Source of the DNA: CAWBOV01 sp963790525
GTDB lineage: Bacteria; Actinomycetota; Actinomycetes; Mycobacteriales; Jatrophihabitantaceae
Direction of reading: 5' to 3'
Length of the DNA: 64,000 nucleotides
Assembly (NCBI GenBank): GCA_963790525.1
Contig: CAWBOV010000003.1
Coordinates: forward strand, 310,001-374,000
Shown here: piece by piece, positions 36,770 to 46,264 of the stretch
Position numbering within the stretch: the stretch's first letter is position 1
Layout of the letters: the number at the start of each line of letters is the position of its first letter
Position numbers and translations under genes: made by a program
The notes under the pieces: model-generated
The model's input: the letters and a program-made list of their open reading frames with translations, nothing else
Databases searched by the model: none
Told to the model about the DNA's origin: nothing

Positions 36770-36830
36770 CGGCGAGCCGTCGTCAGAGTTCGGCAGAGCG
36801 CGCACGAACCGCGCCTGCCGGGAGGAGCTA

Positions 36831-37091
36831 CTAGAGGGCGTTGACCCGCTGGGCCAGCGCCGACTTCTTGTTGGCGGCCTGGTTGGCGTGGATGACGCCT
36901 GCGCTGGCAGCCTTGTCGAGCGCGCGGGAGGCGTCGCGGAGCAGGGTGACGGCGGTCTCGCGGTCACCGGAGTCGGCGGCCTCGCGGAAGCGGCGGATCG
37001 CCGTCTTGAGCGCGGACTTGACGCTCTTGTTCCGGAGCCGCGCCTTCTCATTGGTGCGGATCCGCTTGATCTGGGACTTGATGTTCGCCAC
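36831..37091 (-). CDS. rpsT: 30S ribosomal protein S20
   Basis: S20 binds 16S rRNA early in 30S assembly. The 86-residue protein, MANIKSQIKRIRTNEKARLR then KTAIRRFREA and IHANQAANKKSALAQRVNAL, is typical. The start is GTG 37091 with AGAGG 7 nt upstream. A TAGCCT -10 candidate on the minus strand at 37205-37210 would give a leader of about 110 nt. Confidence 0.96.
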   Translation of the reverse strand: MANIKSQIKRIRTNEKARLRNKSVKSALKTAIRRFREAADSGDRETAVTLLRDASRALDKAASAGVIHANQAANKKSALAQRVNAL

Positions 37092-37304
37092 GAAGAAGCC
37101 TCTTGATGTTGGTCGGGATGGAGCGTGTCGGATCGAGCTGGTGGGTGCCGCTACGGGCGAGGCGGAAGTTCACATGCCTCAGCCCAGACGCAGACAACCC
37201 CATGAGGCTACCAGCGCGGCGCGTGACGCCCCAAATCCGGCGTCGCCCGTACGTGACCCCGGGACGCCGGCGTGGGCGGTGACGCACGGGAAACACCGAG
37301 TGCC

Positions 37305-37310
37305 TACGAT
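37305..37310 (+). promoter_or_regulatory. -10 TACGAT for the ATP-grasp gene
   Basis: It ends 7 nt before ATG 37318 and so rules out the long in-frame extension to the left. Confidence 0.62.
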
Positions 37311-37317
37311 GCGGCCC

Positions 37318-38949
37318 ATGACGGCAACGGCGGCGCCTGGTCAACCTTGGGATGAGATGTACGAGTCCCCGGGCCGGCCGAGACCTGCCTATGCCGCGGT
37401 CCATGCCGCGCTCGAGGGGCTGACCGGCGAGGAGCTGCGTGCCCGCTGCGACGTCCTCGCCCGTACCTATCTCGATCAGGGCGTGACCTTCGACGTCGGC
37501 GGCGAGGAGAGCCCGTTCCCGCTAGACATCGTCCCGCGGATCATCGCCGCCGAGGAATGGGACACCGTGCAGCGCGGGGTCGCCCAGCGGGTCCGGGCCC
37601 TGGAGGCCTTCCTCGCCGATTCCTACGGGCCGCGCAATGCGGTCAAGGACGGCATCATCCCGCTGAGCCTGATCCTGTCCTCGGCGCACTTCCACCGGGC
37701 GGTGGCCGGGATCGAGCCGCCCAACGGCGTGCGCGTGCACGTCGCCGGCATCGACCTCGTCCGGGACAGCGAGGGACGGTTCCGCGTGCTGGAGGACAAC
37801 GTCCGCGTCCCGTCCGGCGTCAGCTACGTCCTGGAGAACCGCCAGTCGGTGAGCCAGATCCTGCAGGAGGCGTTCTCCGCCCAGCCCGTCCGCCCGGTCG
37901 GGGAGTACCCCTGGCGCCTGCTCAACGCCCTGCGCGCCGCCGCCCCGGACGGCGTGAACGACCCCACCGTGGTCGTGCTCACCCCGGGCATCTTCAACTC
38001 CGCGTACTTCGAGCATGCGCTGCTCGCCCGCACCATGGGCGTCGAGCTGGTCGAGGGCAGCGACCTCATCTGCCACGACGGCCGCCTGTTCATGCGCACC
38101 ACGCGCGGCGAGCAGCGGGTGGACGTCGTCTACCGCCGCGTCGACGACGACTTCCTGGACCCGGTCGTGTTCCGCTCGGACTCCCGCCTCGGCTGCCCCG
38201 GCATCATCACCGCCGCCCGGGCCGGTCGCGTCACGATCGCCAACGCGGTCGGCAACGGGGTCGCCGACGACAAGCTCGTCTACACCTACGTCCCCGACCT
38301 GGTGCGCTACTTCCTGGGTGAGGAACCGATCCTGTCCAACGTCGACACCTGGCGGCTGGAGGAGCCCGCCGCGCTGGCGCAGGTGCTCGACCGGCTCGAG
38401 GAGCTCGTGGTCAAGCCCGTCGACGGATCCGGCGGCAAGGGAATCGTGATCGGCCCCGCCGCGACGAGGGCGGAGTTGGACGTCATGCGCACCCGGCTGC
38501 TGGCCGACCCCCGCGGGTGGATCGCCCAGCCGGTCGTGCAGCTGTCGACGGTACCGACGGTGATCGGTGACACTCTGGCCCCGCGCCACGTAGACCTGCG
38601 CCCGTTCGCGGTCAACAACGGTGACGAGGTCTGGGTGCTGCCCGGGGGGCTCACCCGCGTCGCCCTGCCCGAGGGCGAGCTGGTGGTGAACTCCAGCCAG
38701 GGTGGCGGGTCGAAGGACACCTGGGTCCTCGGGGATCCGGACATCCGGCCGGACACGCAGCGGCGCTCGATCCGGGTACAACCGGTGGCAGCGGCCATGG
38801 CCGGGCAGGACGAGAACCCCGACGACGACCCCAGCGCCCAGTCCCAGCAGATGCAGCAGCAACAGCAGCAATGCCAGCAACACCAGCAACACCAGCAATA
38901 TCAGCAACACCAGCAACACCAGCACCAGCAAGCGGGGTCGGCATGCTGA
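37318..38949 (+). CDS. circularly permuted ATP-grasp protein with Q/H-rich tail
   Basis: CP_ATPgrasp (DUF404/DUF407) proteins are predicted peptide ligases; this one is 543 residues. Family features include EEWDTVQRGVAQRVRALEAFL, ADSYGPRNAVKDGIIP, the nucleotide-binding LEDNVRVPSGVSYVLENR, VKPVDGSGGKGIVIGP, and VLPGGLTRVALPEGELVVNSSQGGGSKDTWVL. After residue about 505 the sequence becomes low-complexity: nearly pure Gln with His, encoded by CAG/CAA/CAC repeats. Homologues I know end soon after the KDTWVL segment, so the tail is an addition. The stop overlaps the start of the alpha-E gene; the three genes through the transglutaminase form one operon (Rv2411c-Rv2409c order). Confidence 0.9.
   Translation: MTATAAPGQPWDEMYESPGRPRPAYAAVHAALEGLTGEELRARCDVLARTYLDQGVTFDVGGEESPFPLDIVPRIIAAEEWDTVQRGVAQRVRALEAFLADSYGPRNAVKDGIIPLSLILSSAHFHRAVAGIEPPNGVRVHVAGIDLVRDSEGRFRVLEDNVRVPSGVSYVLENRQSVSQILQEAFSAQPVRPVGEYPWRLLNALRAAAPDGVNDPTVVVLTPGIFNSAYFEHALLARTMGVELVEGSDLICHDGRLFMRTTRGEQRVDVVYRRVDDDFLDPVVFRSDSRLGCPGIITAARAGRVTIANAVGNGVADDKLVYTYVPDLVRYFLGEEPILSNVDTWRLEEPAALAQVLDRLEELVVKPVDGSGGKGIVIGPAATRAELDVMRTRLLADPRGWIAQPVVQLSTVPTVIGDTLAPRHVDLRPFAVNNGDEVWVLPGGLTRVALPEGELVVNSSQGGGSKDTWVLGDPDIRPDTQRRSIRVQPVAAAMAGQDENPDDDPSAQSQQMQQQQQQCQQHQQHQQYQQHQQHQHQQAGSAC
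38844..38935 (+). repeat. CAG/CAACAC coding microsatellite
   Basis: Repeated CAG-CAA and CAGCAACAC triplet groups encode the Q/H tail. In the +1 frame the same DNA reads PAT/AIS-type repeats upstream of the alpha-E ATG. Local GC is far below the neighbours. Confidence 0.85.
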
Positions 38950-39890
38950 GCCGGATCGCGGAGTCGCTGTACTGGATCGGCCGCTACCTGGAGCGCGCCG
39001 ACGGCACCGCCCGCATCCTCGACGTCCACCTGCAGCTCCTCCTCGAGGATCCCTGGGTCGACGAGAACGACGCCTGCCGCTCGCTGATGTCGGTCATGGG
39101 CGCGCCGGTCGAGGACGAGCGCACCGAGCCGGTCACCCGCGAGGACGTGCTGGCCCGCTTCGCCTACATGGACGGCCCCGGGTCGATCATCGGATCGCTC
39201 GCCGCCGCCCGCGAGAATGCCCGCCGCGCCCGCGAGGCGGTCTCCACCGAGTTGTGGGAGTCGCTGAACATGACCCGCAACGAGCTGTACCGGGGGCGGT
39301 GGCGCGCCCGCAGCCCGCACCGGTTCTTCGGCTGGGTCCGCGAGCGGGTGGCCGCGGTGACCGGTATCGCCGACGCCACGATGAGCCGGGACCAGGTCTG
39401 GAACTTCCTGCAGCTGGGGCGGTCGATCGAACGCGCGGACATGACCGCACGGCTGCTGGCCAGCCAGGACGTCCGCGGAGTCAGCAACTTCGGCTGGCAG
39501 CTGGTGCTGCGGTCCTGCGGCGCCCACGAGGCGTACCTGCGCACCTACGGCGCCGCGGCCAGCGAGGACCGGGCTGCGGAGTTCCTGCTGCTGGACCGCC
39601 TGTTCCCGCGCTCGGTCGTCTACGCGCTGCTCACCGCGGACAAGTGCCTGGCGCGGCTGTCGACCGACGAGCAGCTGTCCGCCTCCCGCCTCGTCGCCCG
39701 GGACGACGCCCGCCGCATGCTCGGGCGGGCCCGCACCGAATTGGAGTACCGCCCCTTGGACGAAGTGCTGGTGGACCTGGCCGAGCAGATGGACCGGGTG
39801 CAGCGGATCTGCTCCTCGGCCAGCGATGCGGTGGCGGCGCGGTTCTTCCCGCGCGGGCAGTCGACGGCGTGGGTCAGGGAGATCTCGTGA
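38943..39890 (+). CDS. alpha-E domain protein
   Basis: All-helical alpha-E (DUF403) protein, 315 residues, partner of CP ATP-grasp and transglutaminase proteins in many bacteria, predicted to act in synthesis or turnover of a peptide or amide. Conserved parts are MLSRIAESLYWIGRYLERADGTARILDV, RENARRAREAVSTELWESLN, FLQLGRSIERADMTARLL and the C-terminal EQMDRVQRICSSAS. The ATG at 38943 overlaps the ATP-grasp stop. An in-frame ATG at 38871 would add a Pro/Ala-rich stretch read from the microsatellite and is less likely. The stop overlaps the transglutaminase GTG. Confidence 0.92.
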   Translation: MLSRIAESLYWIGRYLERADGTARILDVHLQLLLEDPWVDENDACRSLMSVMGAPVEDERTEPVTREDVLARFAYMDGPGSIIGSLAAARENARRAREAVSTELWESLNMTRNELYRGRWRARSPHRFFGWVRERVAAVTGIADATMSRDQVWNFLQLGRSIERADMTARLLASQDVRGVSNFGWQLVLRSCGAHEAYLRTYGAAASEDRAAEFLLLDRLFPRSVVYALLTADKCLARLSTDEQLSASRLVARDDARRMLGRARTELEYRPLDEVLVDLAEQMDRVQRICSSASDAVAARFFPRGQSTAWVREIS

Positions 39891-40744
39891 GCGGGTTCGC
39901 ATCGGGTGGGCATCGGCTCCGGGTCCAGCACAGCACCCGGTTCTCCTACGACTCCGCCGTCTCGGCGTCCTACAACGAGGCGCGTCTGGTCGCGCGCACC
40001 GAGACCCGCCAGCAGGTGCTCGAATCGAGTGTGAGCATCGATCCGGTCACCTGGCGTTACGACTACACCGACTACTGGGGCACCGCGGTGACCTCGTTCG
40101 AGTCGCACGTCGCGCACACCCAGCTGACCGTGACGGGCACGACGGTCGCCGATGTCGCCGACGCCGGCGAGACGCCGCAGATCGATTGGACCCGCCTGCG
40201 CACCGACCGCACGCGCGACGCCTACGCCGAGACGCTGGTGCCGACCAGTCGCACCGAGCCGCCGGAGGAGTTGGCGGCGCTGGCCCGGGACGTCGCCGGC
40301 GACCTCGTCCCGCACGAGGCGGCGCGGGCGGTCTGCGCCGCGATCAGCGAGGCGATGGAGTACGCCCCCGGCTCGACCGGCGTGCAGACGGTGGCGGCCG
40401 AGGCCTGGGAGGCCAAGCGCGGCGTCTGCCAGGACTTCGCCCACCTGGGCATCGGTGCGTTGCGAAGTCTGGGTATCCCGGCCCGGTACGTGTCCGGTTA
40501 CTCCGCGCCGCGCTCGGCCGCTGAGCTCGGCGAGCCGGTCACCGGCGAGAGCCACGCCTGGATCGAGTGGTGGACCGGCGGCTGGTACGGCTGGGACCCC
40601 ACCAACGACGGCCCGGCCGGTGGCCGCCACCTCGCCCTCGGACGCGGACGCGATTACGGCGACGTGCCACCGCTCAAGGGAATCGTGGCCGGTGCCGGGC
40701 GTAGCAGTCTCGATGTCTCAGTGACAGTTACCCTGCTGCGCTGA
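39887..40744 (+). CDS. transglutaminase-like cysteine protease family protein
   Basis: A 285-residue protein with an N-terminal beta-rich domain (RVQHSTRFSYDSAVSASYNE) and a transglutaminase-like core. Its catalytic triad is Cys in KRGVCQDFAHL, His in GESHAWIEW and Asp in YGWDPTND. It is translated by overlap (GTGA) with the alpha-E gene. Such proteins are thought to cleave or form amide bonds on the product of the ATP-grasp partner; the substrate is unknown. Confidence 0.92.
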   Translation: MSGFASGGHRLRVQHSTRFSYDSAVSASYNEARLVARTETRQQVLESSVSIDPVTWRYDYTDYWGTAVTSFESHVAHTQLTVTGTTVADVADAGETPQIDWTRLRTDRTRDAYAETLVPTSRTEPPEELAALARDVAGDLVPHEAARAVCAAISEAMEYAPGSTGVQTVAAEAWEAKRGVCQDFAHLGIGALRSLGIPARYVSGYSAPRSAAELGEPVTGESHAWIEWWTGGWYGWDPTNDGPAGGRHLALGRGRDYGDVPPLKGIVAGAGRSSLDVSVTVTLLR

Positions 40745-40755
40745 CCGGCGTCCTG

Positions 40756-41136
40756 TCAGGAGCGGACGCGAACGAGCTCGTGGACGGTGTAGAGGTAGAT
40801 GCGCCCCTCGCCGGCGTCGTTGATCTGGTCCATGACCGGCGCGTCCTCGCTGTCGTCGGTACCGAAGGTCATGACGGTCTCGTCGGCCACGTACAGGTTG
40901 GCGTCGACCGGAGCGATGTCGGTCATCTCGACGGCGACGTAGCGGTCGCCGATCGTGGCGATGAGGTCGCGCAGCTCGTTCGAGTCGCCGGACATGGCGC
41001 CCCGTGCGTAGACGCCGGTGACCCGCTGCCAGTCGTCCTCGCCGGGGGAGGTGTTGATGAGGTCGCCGATCTTCAGCGCGGGCGCCGGGATGCGGTACTC
41101 GGACACGGCGCGGGGATCGGTTGTTGAGTCAGTCAT
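40756..41136 (-). CDS. conserved-looking protein of unknown function
   Basis: I do not recognise it. The 126-residue protein is acidic and soluble, without signal peptide or membrane span. It contains YRIPAPALKIGDLINTSPGE, then VTGVYARGAMSGDSNELRDL, TIGDRYVAVEMTDIAPVD and a C-terminal GRIYLYTVHELVRVRS, predicted alpha/beta. ATG 41136 has CAAGAT ending 7 nt before it (minus strand), a leaderless arrangement, so the longer ORF to 41301 is rejected. It converges with the transglutaminase gene and diverges from lepA. Confidence 0.6.
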   Translation of the reverse strand: MTDSTTDPRAVSEYRIPAPALKIGDLINTSPGEDDWQRVTGVYARGAMSGDSNELRDLIATIGDRYVAVEMTDIAPVDANLYVADETVMTFGTDDSEDAPVMDQINDAGEGRIYLYTVHELVRVRS

Positions 41137-41226
41137 GGCCCTCATCTTGCCGGATGCAACCGATCGACTCTGCCAACGTGGGACCATGGAGGCAGCCCGC
41201 GCCGCCTCGACCGTCGAAAGTGACCT

Positions 41227-43058
<1,832 letters not shown>

Positions 43059-43074
<16 letters not shown>

Positions 43075-43103
43075 GGCGCCGAGAAGTAGGGCGCCGAGAA
43101 GTA
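43059..43103 (+). repeat. three tandem 15-bp units at the lepA stop
   Basis: Units GGGCGCCAAGAAGTA, GGGCGCCGAGAAGTA and the latter again (43059-43073, 43074-43088, 43089-43103) keep the reading frame, so KK-stop is followed by GAEK-stop twice. Confidence 0.9.
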
Positions 43104-43108
43104 ACGAA

Positions 43109-43138
43109 AGACCCGAGCCGGCGATTCGGCTCGGGTCT
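43109..43138 (+). terminator. terminator hairpin after lepA
   Basis: A perfect 12-bp stem (43109-43120 with 43127-43138, core GACCCGAGCCG) with a 6-nt loop and no U-run. It lies between convergent lepA and the small wHTH gene. Confidence 0.75.
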
Positions 43139-43190
43139 GCTGGTCGGGCGAGCGGCCCGCTCAGCGCGGTGCTCGGAGCGAGCGACCCGC

Positions 43191-43439
43191 TCAGCCGGCG
43201 GCAGCGGCCACGGGCGCCGGCTCGGCCTGGCCCATCAGCCCGTGCAGGGTGGAGACACCGTCGACCAGGATCATCGCCGGCTGGGCGGTCCCACGGTTGA
43301 CCATCTGCTCGATGCATCCGGCGACCATCGTGCGACTGGCGCCGAAGCGGCGCGAGATGTCGCCGATGGTGGCGGGGCGGTCGGTCGTCCTCATGCCGCG
43401 GAGAAGTAACAGGATGTGATCCTCGAGGTCCATGGGCAT
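43191..43439 (-). CDS. small winged-helix DNA-binding-like protein
   Basis: An 82-residue protein with an apparent winged helix: MDLEDHILLLLRGM, TIGDISRRFGASRTMVAGCIEQMVNRG and a beta-wing AQPAMILVDG, then an Ala-rich end. It could be a regulator or a single-domain derivative of a larger family. The leaderless -10 TACTGT sits 6 nt before ATG 43439, which shortens the longer ORF. Its targets are unknown; no operon partner lies next to it. Confidence 0.62.
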   Translation of the reverse strand: MPMDLEDHILLLLRGMRTTDRPATIGDISRRFGASRTMVAGCIEQMVNRGTAQPAMILVDGVSTLHGLMGQAEPAPVAAAAG

Positions 43440-43445
43440 ACCTCG

Positions 43446-43451
43446 ACAGTA
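43446..43451 (-). promoter_or_regulatory. -10 TACTGT for the wHTH gene
   Basis: Minus strand, 6 nt before ATG 43439. Confidence 0.55.
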
Positions 43452-43526
43452 GGCCTGTTTCCGCCCGCTACGAACCATCTTCCCAGGCAACAACGCGGCT
43501 TTGTAGGTGATGCCGGGATCGTGCGG

Positions 43527-43901
43527 TCAGGTGAACAGGCAGAACGGGTGCCCGAACGGATCGAGGTAGACGCGCACGTGCTCCTGCGGCTGGAAGCTCG
43601 CGAGCACGGCCCCGAGCGACTCGGCCAGGGCGCTCGCGGCGGCGAGATCGGTGACCCGGAGGTCGAGATGGACCTGCATCTGCTGGCTGTCATCGGTGGA
43701 CGGCCACACCGGCCTGACATGGAGCAGTTCCTCCTGGAAGGACAATCCGGCGCCGCCGCCCGGAGGGCTCAGCTTCACCCAGCCGGGCTCGTCCGAGGAT
43801 CTCGGCCACCCCAGCAGTCCCTCGTAGAAGGCGGCGTGGGCACCGGGATCCGGTGAGTCGAGCACCACACCTGAGACCTCGATACGCGGTCGATCGCTCA
43901 T
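43527..43901 (-). CDS. VOC (glyoxalase/bleomycin-resistance) family protein
   Basis: A 124-residue vicinal-oxygen-chelate protein with two beta-alpha-beta-beta-beta modules: EVSGVVLDSPDPGAHAAFYEGLLGW and VHLDLRVTDLAAASALAESLGA, ending in the characteristic VYLDPFGHPFCLF. Such single-domain proteins dimerise to form the metal site, and function ranges from isomerases to drug binding. The specific substrate is unknown. CATAAT (43908-43913, minus strand) ends 6 nt before the ATG. Confidence 0.85.
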   Translation of the reverse strand: MSDRPRIEVSGVVLDSPDPGAHAAFYEGLLGWPRSSDEPGWVKLSPPGGGAGLSFQEELLHVRPVWPSTDDSQQMQVHLDLRVTDLAAASALAESLGAVLASFQPQEHVRVYLDPFGHPFCLFT

Positions 43902-43907
43902 GCACCG

Positions 43908-43913
43908 ATTATG
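43908..43913 (-). promoter_or_regulatory. -10 CATAAT for the VOC gene
   Basis: 6 nt before ATG 43901; differs from TATAAT only at the first base. Confidence 0.58.
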
Positions 43914-43997
43914 CGCACGGAGGGCCGGTCGGGCACGCGCTCAGCCGACCGCGAACACGTCTCGCCGGACCCGACCCGCGGTGGTGGAATGCCGGGC

Positions 43998-44984
43998 ATG
44001 GACATGCTGATCCTGGGTGGCACCGCATGGCTGGGGCGCGCCGTCGCCACGGCGGCCCTCGAGCGCGGGCACGACGTGTGCTGCCTCGCGCGCGGAGCGG
44101 CGGGGCCCGTCGCCGACGGCGCCCGGCTGGTGATCGCCGACCGCGCCGATCCGGGCGCATATGCGGCAGTGGCCGACCGCCCGTGGGACGAGGTGCTCGA
44201 CGTCTCCTGGCAGCCCGGGCTGGTCCGCTCGGCGCTCACTGCGCTGGGTCCTGCGGCCGGGCACTGGACCTACGTCTCGTCGGCGAGCGTGTACGCCGGA
44301 CACGCCGTGATCGGCGCTGACGAGACCGACCCGATCCTGGCGCCCACCGTCGAGGACTCCGTGACCGGCGAGCTCTACGGGGAGGCCAAGGTCGCGTGCG
44401 AGCAGGCGTGCCGGGACGCCGTCGGTGACCGGCTCGTCGTGGCCCGCTCCGGCCTGATCAGCGGCCCCGGCGATCACACCGACCGGACCGGCTACTGGGT
44501 CGCCCGCGCCGCCCGTTCGACCACGACGCCGCTGCTGGTCCCGGACACCCCGGAGCTGCTCACCCAGGTCACCGACGTCCGGGATCTGGCCTCGTGGCTG
44601 GTCCGAGCGGCGGAGGGGGGAGTCTCCGGGACGTTCAACACGTCCGGGCCCCCCACGCCGTTCGCCGCATGGGTCGAAATGAGCCGTCGCGTCGGCGGCC
44701 ACACCGGTCCCGTCGTGGCCGCACCCGGCGAGTGGCTGCTGGCGCGGGGGGTGCACGAATGGGCCGGTCCGGAGTCCCTGCCCCTCTGGATCGCCGACGC
44801 GGACTGGGCGGGCTTCGGCGCCCGCTCCGACGCCGCGGCGCGGGCCGCCGGGCTGCTGCACCGCCCCCGCGAGGCGATGCTCGCCGATCTGCTCGACTGG
44901 GAGCGCGCGCAGGGGCTCGACCGCTCGCGCAGCGCCGGACTGACCCCCGGGCGGGAGGCCGAGTTGGTGGCCGCGCTGGCCTGA
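43998..44984 (+). CDS. NAD-dependent epimerase/dehydratase-like reductase
   Basis: An extended short-chain dehydrogenase of 328 residues. The Rossmann start MLILGGTAWLGRAVATAALERGHDV is followed by WTYVSSASVYAG, and LYGEAKVACEQA supplies the YxxxK pair. The C-terminal part is of the isoflavone-reductase/UDP-sugar epimerase kind. Its substrate is not evident. The start could be 43989, 43998 or 44004; TGGAAT ends 7 nt before 43998. It stands alone between a VOC gene and an aldo/keto reductase gene. Confidence 0.82.
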   Translation: MDMLILGGTAWLGRAVATAALERGHDVCCLARGAAGPVADGARLVIADRADPGAYAAVADRPWDEVLDVSWQPGLVRSALTALGPAAGHWTYVSSASVYAGHAVIGADETDPILAPTVEDSVTGELYGEAKVACEQACRDAVGDRLVVARSGLISGPGDHTDRTGYWVARAARSTTTPLLVPDTPELLTQVTDVRDLASWLVRAAEGGVSGTFNTSGPPTPFAAWVEMSRRVGGHTGPVVAAPGEWLLARGVHEWAGPESLPLWIADADWAGFGARSDAAARAAGLLHRPREAMLADLLDWERAQGLDRSRSAGLTPGREAELVAALA

Positions 44985-45013
44985 CCCGCTGGGCGGGCCG
45001 GGCTGCCGGGACC

Positions 45014-45019
45014 TAGGGT
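45014..45019 (+). promoter_or_regulatory. -10 TAGGGT for the aldo/keto reductase gene
   Basis: Ends 6 nt before ATG 45026. Confidence 0.6.
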
Positions 45020-45025
45020 TGAGGC

Positions 45026-46078
45026 ATGGAATATCGACAGCTGGGGCACTCCGGCCTGCGGGTCTCGACCGTCACTCTCGGCACGATGGGCTTCGGCGGA
45101 ACGGGCTGGGCGACTCCGGTCGGCCAGATCGACGTGGACGGCGCCCGCCGGCAGATCGCGCTCGCCCGCGACGCCGGCGTCAACCTCATCGACACCGCCG
45201 ACGTCTACTCCGCCGGGCTGTCGGAGGAGATCGTCGGCCAGGCACTGGGCTCTGCCCGGGAGGACGTGCTGCTCGCCACCAAGGTGCGGATGCCGATGGG
45301 CGAGGGTCCCAACGACGCCGGCCTGTCGCGCCACCACATCATCCGGGGCGCCGAGGCGAGCCTGCGCCGGCTGGGCACCGACTACATCGACCTCTACCAG
45401 GTCCACGAATGGGACGGCCACACCCCGCTGGAGGAGACGCTCGGGGCACTGGACCACCTCGTGCAGTCGGGCAAGGTCCGCTACATCGGGGCGTCCAACT
45501 ACGCGGCCTGGCACCTGATGAAGGCGCTCGGGGTGTCCGAACGGCGGGGCTTCGCTCGCTTCGTCAGCCAGCAGATCTACTACTCGTTGCAGGCCCGGGA
45601 GGCCGAGAACGAGCTGGTGCCCGTCTCCCTCGACCAGGGTCTCGGCATCCTGGTGTGGAGCCCGATCGCCGGTGGGCTGCTCTCGGGCAAGTACCGCCGG
45701 GGCGTCGACGCCCCCGCCGGGAGCCGCCACCTGACCGACTGGGACGAGCCGCCGGTGCACGACGAGGACAAGCTCTACGACACGATCGAGACGCTGGTGG
45801 CCATCGGCGAGGAACGGGGCGTGTCGGCGGCTCGCGTCGCCCTGGCGTACACGATCGGCAAGCCCGCCGTCACGTCGGTGATCGTCGGGGCGCGCACCGA
45901 GGAGCAGCTCAGTGACAACCTCGCGGCCGCCGAGCTGGCGCTGACCGATGACGAGGTCGCCCGACTGGACGCGGTCTCCGCCCAGCCGTTGCCGTACCCG
46001 TACTGGCACCAGGCCAACACCTCTTCGGACCGGCTGAGCCCGGCCGACCTCAGCCTGCTGGGGCGGCACCTCGGCTGA
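45026..46078 (+). CDS. aldo/keto reductase
   Basis: A 350-residue TIM-barrel NADPH oxidoreductase. The catalytic tetrad is visible: Asp and Tyr in NLIDTADVYSAG, Lys in LATKVRMPMG, and His in YQVHEWDGHTPLEE. The cofactor-binding end is PAVTSVIVGARTEEQLSDN. Related to the Tas/yeast Gcy-like group; substrate unknown. A hairpin at its 3' end is shared with the convergent small-peptide gene. Confidence 0.92.
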   Translation: MEYRQLGHSGLRVSTVTLGTMGFGGTGWATPVGQIDVDGARRQIALARDAGVNLIDTADVYSAGLSEEIVGQALGSAREDVLLATKVRMPMGEGPNDAGLSRHHIIRGAEASLRRLGTDYIDLYQVHEWDGHTPLEETLGALDHLVQSGKVRYIGASNYAAWHLMKALGVSERRGFARFVSQQIYYSLQAREAENELVPVSLDQGLGILVWSPIAGGLLSGKYRRGVDAPAGSRHLTDWDEPPVHDEDKLYDTIETLVAIGEERGVSAARVALAYTIGKPAVTSVIVGARTEEQLSDNLAAAELALTDDEVARLDAVSAQPLPYPYWHQANTSSDRLSPADLSLLGRHLG

Positions 46079-46097
46079 GGAGCATTCGGGGGCAATC

Positions 46098-46115
46098 GGC
46101 GGCGTCAGCGCCGCC
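46098..46115. terminator. hairpin between aldo/keto reductase and small peptide genes
   Basis: GGCGGCG (46098-46104), loop TCAG, CGCCGCC (46109-46115). The loop contains the stop codon of the minus-strand peptide gene. Confidence 0.5.
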
Positions 46116-46209
46116 CGTTGAGGCGCACCGCGAGGTAGATCGCGGCCGCGATGGGGCCGATGGGGATCAGCAGGACGAGGACTCCGAAGACCGGAAACAC
46201 TGCGAACAC
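46105..46209 (-). CDS. 34-residue single-span membrane peptide
   Basis: A short ORF missed by length cut-offs: GTG 46209 with a GAAAGGAAG site directly upstream, 34 codons, stop at 46105. It starts MFAVFPVFGV and is hydrophobic over residues 2-29, then ends RLNGRR, giving a positive-inside orientation with the C-terminus in the cytoplasm. It follows the HAAS-domain membrane protein gene by 55 bp on the same strand, so it may be part of the PadR/HAAS unit. No homologue is recognised. Confidence 0.55.
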   Translation of the reverse strand: MFAVFPVFGVLVLLIPIGPIAAAIYLAVRLNGRR

Positions 46210-46264
46210 GGGACTTCCTTTCTCGTAGCCGGTAGGGGTGCGCTGGGTCGGGGTGGCGCTCCGG

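Noticed and set aside
36841..37317. N-terminal extension of the ATP-grasp protein by about 160 residues
   Set aside because: It lies antisense to rpsT and before a clear leaderless -10 at 37305.
37522..38931. Minus-strand frame starting with a poly-Leu stretch that looks like a signal or membrane segment
   Set aside because: The Leu run is only the complement of the CAG/CAACAC microsatellite in the ATP-grasp gene.
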